The notes under the pieces: model-generated
Databases searched by the model: none
Told to the model about the DNA's origin: nothing
What the model saw: only the letters and a program-made list of their open reading frames with translations
DNA from: an uncultured Deferribacteres bacterium
GTDB taxonomy: Bacteria > Zhuqueibacterota > JdFR-76 > DREG01
NCBI GenBank assembly: GCA_913009825.1
Contig: CAJVYQ010000009.1
Span: forward strand, 1 to 64,000
DNA: 64,000 nucleotides
Direction of reading: 5' to 3'
Position numbers and translations under genes: made by a program
Part shown: positions 1 to 7,926 of the stretch, piece after piece
Position numbering within the stretch: position 1 is the stretch's first letter
How the letters are laid out: each line of letters starts with the position of its first letter

Positions 1-129
1 GGCAAGTGTTCAAAATGGTTTTCTTTTCGGGCCGGTCTGAGTCTTTCGTCAAGCTCAGGATAAGTTCCGTCGAAGGTTGCTTTGGTTACTGTTTTAATTT
101 GTCTTTCATATAGGAAATAAAACGAAAAA
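1..129. repeat. Leader region with a CTCAGG-type dispersed repeat
   Basis: Spacer before the first gene. Positions 36-77 hold a copy of a dispersed inverted repeat whose core is AAGCTCAGGA followed by TCCGTCGAAGG. Related copies lie near 6757-6803, 14802-14848 and 16162-16207. The region is cut by the window edge, so any upstream gene is unseen. I see no convincing promoter. Confidence 0.6.
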
Positions 130-1659
130 ATGATGTTTTACGATTATCCGAACCTGGTTAGACTTTTGGAAAGAACCGTTGCCCGGAACGGAAATAGCGC
201 TGCTCTCCGGATTGAAGAGCGAACTATATCCTATTTTGAATTTTGGAATTTGGCGGAGAAATTTGCCGCCGGATTATTGAGTAAAAATATTCAACCCGGG
301 GACAGGGTTGCCGTTCTTCTGCCGAATATTCCTGAATTTGTGATCTCTTATTACGGAGCACAGATGGCCGGCGCTATTGTGGTGCCCATCAATAATCAGT
401 TTAAATATCAGGAGATTCAGTTTATCCTGGAGGATTCCGAAAGTAAATTCGTTGTTTTTTCCGAGAATTTACAAAATGAAATTAGCGGTGTTCTTAACCA
501 ACACGATCCTCGGTTGACGGCAATCATTTTCAAAAAAAGTAGTTCCGGCGATTTTATTAACTGGGATGATTTTCTATCACAACAGACTTCGTTTGTGCCC
601 ATTCATCGTGTCGATCCCGGGAAGCCGGCTGTAATTCTGTACACTTCCGGGACAACCGGCCGTCCCCGCGGCGTTGTTTTATCCCATCAAAATCTGTCTT
701 CCAATGCGCTGGCATGTGAGGAGTCAGGTGCGGTTACCCCCCATGATATTTGTTTGGGTGTGCTGCCGTTCTATCATTCCTTTGGCCAGACGGCGGTGAT
801 GAATAATTGCATTGCCAGTGGTGCGCTTAATGTGATGATGCCAAAATTTGATCCTAAAGAGGTACTGCAAACGCTGCGGGAAAATGAGATCACCATTTTT
901 GCTGCGGTCCCGACGATGTTCAAAATGCTGCTTGATTATCAAAAGGAACCGGTCCAACTTTCTTCTGTTCGTATCTGTCTTTCCGGCGGGGCTAAATTAG
1001 ATGTAAATGTCTACCGCGAATTCAAAGAAAAATTCGGGCTGCATATCTATGAAGGATACGGCCTGACCGAAGCGGCGCCGGTGGTTTGCTTCAATCCCAT
1101 GGATTACCGCAGCAAAGTGGGTTCGGTTGGCCTGCCATTGTCGGGGATCAAAGTAAAAATTGTTGATGAAGAGGATCATGAATTGACACCCGGCCATGCC
1201 GGCGAAATTGTTATTGAAGGTCCCAATGTGATGCAGGGTTATTTGAACCGGCCGGAAGCGACGAAAGAGGTTCTGCGGGATGGGAAATTATACACCGGCG
1301 ATATCGGCACTTTCGATGATGACGGCTATATTTTCATCCTCGACCGGAAAGGCGATCTGATCATCAAAGGTGGTTTTAATGTTTATCCCAAAGAAGTGGA
1401 ACAGGTTATTACGTATCATCCAAAAGTGAAAGATGTCGCTGTAATCGGTGTGCCGGATCCCGTCCAGGGCGAGGAAGTAAAAGCCTATATCAGCCTGAAG
1501 CCGGGAAAAAGAGTGAGTAAAAAAGAAATTTTTGAATATTGCAAAGAACACCTGGCCAATTACAAATGTCCCAAATATATTACATTTTTGCATACTCTGC
1601 CTAAGAGTTCGGCCGGGAAAATTTTAAAAAGAAAACTTTATATTCAAAAATCGAAATAG
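130..1659 (+). CDS. Long-chain fatty-acid/acyl-CoA synthetase (AMP-forming, FadD-like)
   Basis: Adenylate-forming enzyme of the ANL superfamily, 509 residues, the usual length for FadD-type acyl-CoA ligases. It would activate a carboxylic acid with ATP and load it on CoA in the cytoplasm. The P-loop-like motif YTSGTTGRPRG is at residues 171-181. The A5-type motif is YGLTEAAP. The A7/A8 hinge reads YTGDIG, then DRKGDLIIKGGFNVYP. The C-terminal catalytic lysine lies in SSAGKILKRK. No signal peptide is seen. Two ATG codons are adjacent at 130 and 133; an AGGAA lies about 12 bases upstream, so the exact start is not firm. It appears monocistronic, flanked by repeat-rich spacers. The substrate chain length cannot be told from sequence alone; related o-succinylbenzoate or aryl-CoA ligases are less likely alternatives. 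Confidence 0.88.
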   Translation: MMFYDYPNLVRLLERTVARNGNSAALRIEERTISYFEFWNLAEKFAAGLLSKNIQPGDRVAVLLPNIPEFVISYYGAQMAGAIVVPINNQFKYQEIQFILEDSESKFVVFSENLQNEISGVLNQHDPRLTAIIFKKSSSGDFINWDDFLSQQTSFVPIHRVDPGKPAVILYTSGTTGRPRGVVLSHQNLSSNALACEESGAVTPHDICLGVLPFYHSFGQTAVMNNCIASGALNVMMPKFDPKEVLQTLRENEITIFAAVPTMFKMLLDYQKEPVQLSSVRICLSGGAKLDVNVYREFKEKFGLHIYEGYGLTEAAPVVCFNPMDYRSKVGSVGLPLSGIKVKIVDEEDHELTPGHAGEIVIEGPNVMQGYLNRPEATKEVLRDGKLYTGDIGTFDDDGYIFILDRKGDLIIKGGFNVYPKEVEQVITYHPKVKDVAVIGVPDPVQGEEVKAYISLKPGKRVSKKEIFEYCKEHLANYKCPKYITFLHTLPKSSAGKILKRKLYIQKSK

Positions 1660-1907
1660 GGAGGAATTGGACTGCCTGCCGGATACGTTATTACATGGCA
1701 GGGAAATTGTAACCAATCATAGGGATCTTCGCAATACTACTGAGGATAAATCCTCAGGCTCAAAAGTGAAAGGACGCTAAAGCGCCCTTTAGGGTGCTTC
1801 CATATTTAAGCCTGTTGCTTCAGCTTCAGGCGAGTGTTAATTTTTACTCCTGTGACCGGTTACGGGAAATTGGATGATCCGGAATTTTATTTGGATATTT
1901 CGGGTGT

Positions 1908-2058
1908 TAATTAGTGTCTGTCCGAAAATACCCCACGATATTGTCATTCCGGCAATCTTTAGACCGCCTGCCTGTTGCAGACAGGGAATCTATTTGAAGG
2001 CGGCAATGGATTCCCGCTTAAAGCATGCGGGAATGACAATATCGGACAGACGCTAATT
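1908..2058. repeat. MITE-like element, family B copy 1
   Basis: About 150 bp bounded by terminal inverted repeats TTAGTGTCTGTCCGAAAA (left) and its near-complement CGGACAGACGCTAATTA (right). The interior contains nested palindromes built on TCATTCCCGC and CTGCCTGTTGCAGACAGG. Read in reverse it is very similar to the copy at 35363-35533. There is no transposase inside, so it would need help in trans. Confidence 0.75.
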
Positions 2059-2217
2059 AGTGCCTGAGCGAAAACTATGAAATAGCAACTTATGTGTCAT
2101 TCCTGCGAAAGCAGCCTGCCCGTCCGCAGGCGAGGAATCTAATAAAAGCAAGATATTATGGATTCCCGCTTTCGCTGGAATGACGGAAAAAGGGAGTTTT
2201 CGGACAGACGCTAATTA
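2054..2217. repeat. MITE-like element, family B copy 2
   Basis: Shares the TAATTA junction with copy 1, so the two elements sit in tandem. The left end TTAGTGCCTGAGCGAAAAC pairs with the right end GTTTTCGGACAGACGCTAA after complementing. The interior has TGTCATTCCTGCGAAAGC at one side and GCTTTCGCTGGAATGACG at the other, giving a long hairpin. Confidence 0.72.
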
Positions 2218-2266
2218 AGTTGAATCGATACAAATTGGGATTAATTTTAACTGTATGGAGGTAATT

Positions 2267-4357
2267 GTGAGTGACGTTGGCATCGACAAAATTAGAAATG
2301 TAGGATTGATTTCTCATGGAGGTGTGGGAAAAACCTCTCTGGCCGAAGCGTTGGCATTCACCGCCGGTGTAACCAATCGGTTAGGAAAGGTTGATGAAGG
2401 ACAAACAATCTCTGATTTTCATCCCGATGAAATTACTCGGAAAATCTCTATTATCACATCTCTTTTAAATTTTGATTGGAAAGGCCACAAAATAAATTTG
2501 CTCGATACTCCGGGATATTCCGATTTTTTGGGTGAAGTGATCGGCGCGCTGACGGTAGTTGAGACCAGCGTTGTTTTGATTAGCGCCGTCTCCGGTATTG
2601 AAGTAGGCACCGAGCAGGTGATGAAGAGTGCGGATGAAGCCGGCGTATCTAAAATATTTTTTGTCAACCGGATGAACAATGAAAACACCAATTACAACGA
2701 AGTTTTAGCATCATTACAAAAAACTTACGGCAATCAGGTAGTTGCGGTGCAATTCCCTGTAAACAACGGCGAACATTTCAACTCTTTTGTTGATCTGATT
2801 AAGATGAAATTTGTTACGTACACAAAAGACGGCTCCGGAGAACGCAGCGAATCCGATATTCCTGCGGAGCATCGGGGCAGGGCGGATGAATTACGGGAAC
2901 GCCTGGTGGAAGCGGCCGCCGAAAGCGATGACGGAATTTTGGAAAAATATTTTGAAGCCGGAGAACTTACCGAAAAAGAATTTCAAACCGGTTTGGCTAC
3001 CGGCATTAAAAACGGTTCAATATTACCGGTTTTGTGCGGCGCGGCCACCGAAAATATCGGTTCTCACGAATTGTTGGATTTTTTAATTCAGTATGCCCCT
3101 TCCCCGGAGCAAAGAGAAAAAGTTGAAGGGATGAATCCCAATGACGAGGAATCGAAAACACTGGCTGTTTCTGTCTCCGAACCTTTGGCGGCGCTGGTTT
3201 TTAAAACAGAATCCGAACACCATGTTGGTGACTTCTCTTATTTCCGGGTGTTTAGCGGTGAATTGAAATCGGGTGACGACGCTTACAACCCCAATCGTAA
3301 AAGTTCAGAAAAGATAGGCCAGGTTTTTGTCATCAACGGTAAACAACGGGTCGATGCAGGCGTTGTGAAAGCAGGCGAAATTGGCGGCGTCGTAAAACTG
3401 AAAAATACACATACCAGCGACACGTTATGCAGCAAAAAAAATCCCATTCAACTGCCGCAGATAAAATTTCCGGATCCGGTAATCCGCGTGGCCATCCAGA
3501 CCAAAACCAGGGGAGACGAGGAGAAAATTTCAACCGGCCTTACCACATTACATGAAGAGGATCCGACCTTTGTGGCTGGATTTGATCCCGAACTACGCCA
3601 GACCATTATCCAGGGACAGGGGGAAATGCACCTGGATATTGTAGTGAAACGTTTGAAAGATAAATTCGGCGTGGATGTGGAACTGGTCGAGCCGAAAATA
3701 CCGTACCGGGAAACAGTCAAAAAAACAGTGGAAGTTCGGGGGAAATACAAGAAACAGTCAGGTGGCCGGGGCCAGTATGGTGATGTCTGGATTAAACTGG
3801 AACCCAGGAATCGCACGGAAGGCTACGAATTTGTTAATGCCGTCGTCGGCGGGGCTGTACCCGGTAAATATATACCCGCAGTAGATAAAGGGATTCAGGA
3901 AGCCATGGCGGCCGGGGTTTTGGCTGGTTTTCCTGTGGTCGATGTGAGAGTAACTATTTATGACGGATCGTACCATCCGGTTGATTCTTCGGATATGGCG
4001 TTTAAAATAGCCGGTTCCATGGCATTCAAAAAAGCCTTTATGGAAGCCAGACCGGCGCTGCTGGAACCGATTTATGATGTGGAAGTGCGTGTGCCGGAAG
4101 ATTATCTGGGCGATGTGATGGGTGATCTTTCCAGCCGGCGTGGTAAAATTATGGGTATCGATTCCGAAGGGAATTTCCAGGTAATCAAAGCCAAAACACC
4201 ATTGGCCGAAATGTATCGCTATTCCACCGGTTTGCGTTCGATCACACAGGGACGCGGCATTTATCGCAGAAAATTCTCCCATTATGAGGAAGTTCCCGCC
4301 GAAATTGCGGAAAAACTGATTGCAGCGGTCAGGAAGGAAAAAGAGGAAGAAAAGTAG
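2267..4357 (+). CDS. EF-G-like translational GTPase (FusA family, non-canonical)
   Basis: A 696-residue EF-G-like protein of the FusA2/PRK12740 type rather than the ribosomal-operon EF-G. The GTG at 2267 is preferred because GGAGG at 2257-2261 sits five bases upstream; the in-frame ATG at 2255 overlaps that site and has none of its own. From the GTG, the P-loop SHGGVGKTS is at residues 16-24 and DTPG at 80-83. The guanine-specificity motif reads NRMN (134-137) instead of NKxD, and the switch I region reads RKISI instead of RGITI. Domains II to V follow, ending in a normal EF-G C-terminus (GRGIYRRKFSHYEEVP). It is followed six bases later by the HIT gene. The role is probably translocation- or ribosome-related, but unproven for this subfamily. 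Confidence 0.85.
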   Translation: MSDVGIDKIRNVGLISHGGVGKTSLAEALAFTAGVTNRLGKVDEGQTISDFHPDEITRKISIITSLLNFDWKGHKINLLDTPGYSDFLGEVIGALTVVETSVVLISAVSGIEVGTEQVMKSADEAGVSKIFFVNRMNNENTNYNEVLASLQKTYGNQVVAVQFPVNNGEHFNSFVDLIKMKFVTYTKDGSGERSESDIPAEHRGRADELRERLVEAAAESDDGILEKYFEAGELTEKEFQTGLATGIKNGSILPVLCGAATENIGSHELLDFLIQYAPSPEQREKVEGMNPNDEESKTLAVSVSEPLAALVFKTESEHHVGDFSYFRVFSGELKSGDDAYNPNRKSSEKIGQVFVINGKQRVDAGVVKAGEIGGVVKLKNTHTSDTLCSKKNPIQLPQIKFPDPVIRVAIQTKTRGDEEKISTGLTTLHEEDPTFVAGFDPELRQTIIQGQGEMHLDIVVKRLKDKFGVDVELVEPKIPYRETVKKTVEVRGKYKKQSGGRGQYGDVWIKLEPRNRTEGYEFVNAVVGGAVPGKYIPAVDKGIQEAMAAGVLAGFPVVDVRVTIYDGSYHPVDSSDMAFKIAGSMAFKKAFMEARPALLEPIYDVEVRVPEDYLGDVMGDLSSRRGKIMGIDSEGNFQVIKAKTPLAEMYRYSTGLRSITQGRGIYRRKFSHYEEVPAEIAEKLIAAVRKEKEEEK

Positions 4358-4363
4358 GAAAAC

Positions 4364-4858
4364 ATGAAGAAGCTTTGGGCCCCCTGGCGACTGCGATATA
4401 TTGAGATAGCTGAAGATATCAACAAACAAGGGTGCATTTTTTGTGATCTGCCCCGTGATAAAGCGGAAAATGACCGGAAGAATCTGATCCTTTTTCACGG
4501 TGAGAAAGCGTTTATCATCATGAACAAGTACCCTTACAACAATGGTCATCTCATGGTGGTTCCGTATCAGCATACCGACACGATGGAAAAATTATCTTCC
4601 GCCGAACGATTGGAGTTGATGGATCTGCTGCAGAAATCGATTGACACCTTGAATAAATGCTGTTCCCCGCATGGATTTAATGTGGGGATGAATTTAGGAC
4701 GTGTCGCCGGGGCCGGAATTGATGAACATCTGCATTTTCATATCGTACCCCGGTGGAGCGGTGACACCAATTTCATGCCGGTGACAGCCGAGTTAAAAGT
4801 CATCTCCGCCGGGATCATGGAAACCTACGACAACCTTTATCCCCTGTTGAACCGGTAA
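4364..4858 (+). CDS. HIT-family nucleotide hydrolase/phosphorylase (AP4A type)
   Basis: A 164-residue histidine-triad protein. The catalytic triad HLHFHIVPRW lies at residues 122-131 (H122, H124, H126). The N-terminus MKKLWAPWRLRYI and the CIFC pair (24-27) are typical of the bacterial AP4A-like branch of the HIT family, which cleaves dinucleoside polyphosphates or nucleotidyl-amides. It starts six bases after the EF-G-like stop with GGAAAAC just upstream, so the two are very likely co-transcribed. No regulatory signal is visible. Confidence 0.88.
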   Translation: MKKLWAPWRLRYIEIAEDINKQGCIFCDLPRDKAENDRKNLILFHGEKAFIIMNKYPYNNGHLMVVPYQHTDTMEKLSSAERLELMDLLQKSIDTLNKCCSPHGFNVGMNLGRVAGAGIDEHLHFHIVPRWSGDTNFMPVTAELKVISAGIMETYDNLYPLLNR

Positions 4859-5155
4859 GGAGGAATTAGGTACACTTTATCCTTTTATCATTCAAGAATT
4901 CTCATACCGGGAAGCCATTTTTTACTTAATGTAGATCCCCGGCGATGATATTTTCATAAACGTTTCCCACCTCTCGTTACGTTAATATTGTTTCCGAATT
5001 TGATATCCCTTCGGTAAAACCGAAGTAAGTCGATTAGGCGAATCGACAGGTCTAATATCTTCTCACTCTTATTGCAAGAGGGTTTCACAAAACTCCTAAT
5101 CCATTGATACTAATGATGTCAAAAATGGCAAAAAATATTACCATCAATCAACAAT

Positions 5156-5226
5156 CTCGTTAGAGACGATATGTTTATAGAAAAAATGTACTCTCGGTTT
5201 TAACAGTCCCGTCAGAGACGATATGT
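5156..5226. repeat. Two direct copies of a GAGACGATATGT unit
   Basis: CTCGTTAGAGACGATATGT and CCCGTCAGAGACGATATGT start 52 bases apart. The unit resembles widespread short genomic repeats of the CCGTCAGAGACG type rather than CRISPR: only two copies, diverged, with no spacer structure and no cas gene in the window. Confidence 0.55.
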
Positions 5227-5480
5227 AGATTTTAGGCAGCATCTTTTATATATGACCTAAACTGAGCGATTCTCATGTCATTCAGCCTGCCGGATGCAGG
5301 CGGGGAGGCCAAATAACTTATTGTTGATATTTTACTCAAGTTTCGCATATTGTTAAGATTCATAAAATCGAGTCGTCGAGAATATCATTATTACTATTTT
5401 TTGATGTTTATCATCCTATGAATAAAATAATGAACCGTATTTTTCCGGAACAACCCCTTATTCATCAATGATTCTCGCAT

Positions 5481-5541
5481 GAGTCCTGAAAGGGCGGGAT
5501 ATGATAGCCCAGGGCGTTGCCCCGGGCACTCCGGTGGGGTG
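5481..5541. repeat. GC-rich palindromic repeat (CCTGAAAGGGC / GCCCAGGGC type)
   Basis: Contains CCTGAAAGGGCGG, then ATGATAGCCC, then GCCCAGGGCGTTGCCCCGGGC, which folds as a strong hairpin. From memory, similar sequences recur as intergenic repeats in several bacterial phyla. Only one copy is seen in this window. Confidence 0.5.
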
Positions 5542-5728
5542 ATTGAAAAAGCGTCATTTAAATTTAAAATAAAAGGGATGCTCCTGAAACTATTTTTTAA
5601 TAAGAACCCGATTTGTATTTTTTGGAAAAACGGGCTGATTTCTATAAAATATAAGATATTATCTACGACTAAAAAATTGAGCATGTATTGTTTTTATTCA
5701 AATTCTATAAGTGCGAAACTTAAGTATT

Positions 5729-6526
5729 TTAAATTAAACCGTTACGTTCTTTTTTGATATCTTCCCAAATTTCATCCATCTCCTTCAGCGTGGACTCATC
5801 CGGGTTTTTGCCGCGTTTTTTTAATTCGGTTTCCACTTTTTGAAAGCGGTCGTTAAATTTTTCGATGGTTTGGCGCAGCGCATCTTCCGGATTTGTGTGT
5901 AAAAATCTGGACAAATTCACTAATGAAAACAACAAGTCCCCCATCTCTTCATCAATTTTTTGCTGATCTTTGAGCTGTGTTGCCTCTTTTAATTCTGCCA
6001 TCTCTTCATCTACTTTGGCCCAGACATCTTTGATCTCGGACCAATCGAATCCGACCGTTGCGACTTTGGCTTGAATTCGATGGGCGCGCAGCAGAGCGGG
6101 TAGTTCTTTGGGTACTCCGCTAATCGTGGATCCTCGTCCTTCCTTTTTCTTCAATTTTTCCCAATTAACCGTTTGTTCTTCGGCGGTCTTTATTTCAACA
6201 TCGCCGAAAACATTGGGATGGCGGAAAATCAACTTTTTATTGATGCTGTTCATAACATCGTTGATGTCGAATTCATGGTTCTCACTGGCAATCTGGGCGT
6301 GAAAAACGACTTGCAACAGCAAATCGCCCAATTCTTCTTTGAGTGCGCTCACATCATTTTTATCCAGTGTTTCCAGCACCTCGTATGTCTCTTCCAGTAA
6401 ATATTGCCGCAGAGATCGATGAGTCTGCTTCCTGTCCCAGGGACACCCGCCATCACTCCGTAATTTTTCCATGATACCGATTAATTTTTCAAAAGGTGTA
6501 GTCGGCAACTTTTTCTCCTCAGTCAT
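5729..6526 (-). CDS. mazG: Nucleoside triphosphate pyrophosphohydrolase MazG
   Basis: All-alpha NTP pyrophosphohydrolase that converts (d)NTPs to monophosphates and PPi. It carries the duplicated MazG domain: first copy GGCPWDRKQTHRSLRQYLLE with EETYEVLE and EELGDLLLQVVFHA; second copy EEMAELKEA with EEMGDLLFSLVNLSRF. These Glu/Asp clusters bind Mg2+. I take the ATG at 6526 (MTEEKKLP), giving 265 residues, close to the family norm. In-frame upstream codons would add an atypical hydrophobic stretch. The ribosome site is weak (GGAA ten bases upstream). It is a lone minus-strand gene between repeat-rich spacers. Confidence 0.92.
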   Translation of the reverse strand: MTEEKKLPTTPFEKLIGIMEKLRSDGGCPWDRKQTHRSLRQYLLEETYEVLETLDKNDVSALKEELGDLLLQVVFHAQIASENHEFDINDVMNSINKKLIFRHPNVFGDVEIKTAEEQTVNWEKLKKKEGRGSTISGVPKELPALLRAHRIQAKVATVGFDWSEIKDVWAKVDEEMAELKEATQLKDQQKIDEEMGDLLFSLVNLSRFLHTNPEDALRQTIEKFNDRFQKVETELKKRGKNPDESTLKEMDEIWEDIKKERNGLI

Positions 6527-6881
6527 TTTAGGTTCCGTTTTTCTCTCCACTTGCATGGTACTATTTGATATATAAAAGTAAGAAATAAATGAAGAAAGTA
6601 GCAAGGATTTTCACTCCGCGGCGGCCAAAAATAACTTGATTTTTAGGGTGAAATTAATTATAATTACGATTATTTATCAAACTGGTAACTATTCAGCTAT
6701 GCTCTCTAACTATGAAGGAATCGCACTTCGACTCCGATCAGTGTGGCTGGTTTGTCCACCCTGAGCCCTTCGACAAGCTCAGGAAAAACTCAGTCGAAGG
6801 CTTATGGTGCAACCAAAATTAACAAACATAATTGAATAGTTACACAAACTGAATGAATACGAAAAACAGATTAAAAAAACA
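6527..6881. repeat. Intergenic region with a family A MITE-like element
   Basis: Between divergent mazG and the epimerase gene. An element of about 160 bp at 6685-6843 is bounded by GTAACTATTCAG and TTGAATAGTTAC, which are complementary at 11 of 12 positions. Inside is the conserved block CCCTTCGACAAGCTCAGG then CTCAGTCGAAGG (6757-6803). No gene seen. Confidence 0.65.
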
Positions 6882-7910
6882 ATGGAAATAGCTTTTATAG
6901 AATACACACTGCAATTTAATCATACATTTCGTGTTGCCGGTGCAGCAGACCGGGATTTTACCAACATCGGGATTTTACGGATTCAATCGGACAAACAGGT
7001 TGGCTACGGTGAAGCTGCTCCGTCCAAATTTTGGAGTGAAAATTTACACATGGTTCAGGATGCTGCGGCAAAAATTAACCTGGACAAACATGCCACACCC
7101 CTGGTTTACGAACTGATTTTGCGCGAAGTAAAAGAAGAGATCAATCCGCCGCAGGCTCTTTTAGCCGCGCTGGATATGGCTCTTTTCGATTGTATCGGTA
7201 AAAAGATGAATATCCCGGTGACAAGATTTCTGGGTTTGGACAACCTGAATGTGCCACAGACTTCTTTCACCATCGGCTTCGCCGATCTGGACGTTATTCA
7301 GGAAAAAGTGGAGTTGGCTAAAGATTTTGCCATTCTTAAATTGAAATTGGGTACCAGCTACGATATCGAAATCGTTGAAAAAGTCCGCTCACTAACCGAT
7401 AAACCGATTCGTGTAGATGCCAATGAAGGATGGGAGCGGGAAGAGGCCGCGGAAAAAATTAAATGGCTGGAAACTCAAAATGTGGAATTGGTGGAACAGC
7501 CTCTCAAAAGCGACAGAATTGAAGATACTTTGTGGATCAAAGAACGCGTGAATATGCCCATCATTGCTGATGAAAGCGTGAAAGACAGTTCCGATATTGA
7601 AAAAATTACCGGCGCTTTTGATGGGATCAATATAAAATTAATGAAAAGCGGCGGTATCTTAGAAGCGATAAAAATGATCAGAATTGCCCGGCAGCACCAG
7701 TTGAAAGTGATGATTGGCTGCATGATGGAAAGTTCACTGGGAATTGCCGCAGCCTGTAATCTGCAATCAATGGTGGATTATGTCGATTTGGATAGTCATC
7801 TTTTGATGAAGAATGACCCATTTCAGGGATTATCGCTCATCAATGGAAAGATCATCCGTGCCGGTTCAGCCGGGTTAGGCGTGCAACCGGTGGCCGGATT
7901 GTTTGAATAA
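6882..7910 (+). CDS. L-Ala-D/L-Glu-type dipeptide epimerase (enolase superfamily)
   Basis: A 342-residue enolase-superfamily enzyme of the muconate-cycloisomerase branch. The base pair KxK appears as LKLKLG. Metal ligands sit in VDANEGW, VEQPL and ADES, and the second catalytic lysine in INIKLMKSGG. The C-terminal DLDSHLL matches the DxD signature that binds the substrate amino group in dipeptide epimerases. The expected reaction is epimerisation of L-Ala-L/D-Glu or a related dipeptide from murein turnover. The next gene encodes a PBP4-type D-Ala-D-Ala enzyme 16 bases on, which supports a peptidoglycan recycling role. Dipeptide specificity cannot be fixed by eye. No strong ribosome site precedes the ATG. 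Confidence 0.85.
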   Translation: MEIAFIEYTLQFNHTFRVAGAADRDFTNIGILRIQSDKQVGYGEAAPSKFWSENLHMVQDAAAKINLDKHATPLVYELILREVKEEINPPQALLAALDMALFDCIGKKMNIPVTRFLGLDNLNVPQTSFTIGFADLDVIQEKVELAKDFAILKLKLGTSYDIEIVEKVRSLTDKPIRVDANEGWEREEAAEKIKWLETQNVELVEQPLKSDRIEDTLWIKERVNMPIIADESVKDSSDIEKITGAFDGINIKLMKSGGILEAIKMIRIARQHQLKVMIGCMMESSLGIAAACNLQSMVDYVDLDSHLLMKNDPFQGLSLINGKIIRAGSAGLGVQPVAGLFE

Positions 7911-7926
7911 ATAAAATCAGGTGATC

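Larger units (their letters stand above)
1660..2266. repeat. Repeat-rich spacer with small inverted repeats
   Basis: About 600 bases without a convincing gene. The first part (1681-1860) carries short hairpins, for example GAGGATAAATCCTC and a GGCGCTTTAGCGTCC-like palindrome. The second part is two back-to-back MITE-like elements described separately. Open frames inside the region run through the inverted repeats and have no ribosome site. Confidence 0.6.
4859..5728. repeat. 870-bp gene-free spacer packed with different small repeats
   Basis: Lies between convergent genes (HIT ends plus, MazG ends minus). Contents in order: hairpin CTTCGGTAAAACCGAAG (5009-5025); GTCGATT/AATCGAC inverted repeat (5029-5047); two copies of a YCGTYAGAGACGATATGT unit at 5156-5174 and 5208-5226; a CCTGCCGGATGCAGGCGG hairpin near 5287; and a GC-rich repeat at 5481-5541 (CCTGAAAGGGC followed by GCCCAGGGCGTTGCCCCGGGC). 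The reading frames here cross the palindromes on both strands and look spurious. Confidence 0.6.

Noticed and set aside
1874-2056. Small open frame in the spacer before the EF-G-like gene
   Set aside because: It is read through a family B inverted repeat and would be a repeat-encoded artefact.
3758-4573. Minus-strand open frame of about 270 codons opposite the EF-G-like and HIT genes
   Set aside because: It spans the junction of two clear plus-strand genes and has no family features.
5150-5230. Possible CRISPR array (two repeated GAGACGATATGT units)
   Set aside because: Only two diverged copies, no regular spacers and no cas genes; it fits a dispersed repeat.
5394-5757. Overlapping open frames on both strands upstream of mazG end
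   Set aside because: Both cross the GC-rich palindromic repeat at 5481-5541, which explains the open reading on both strands.
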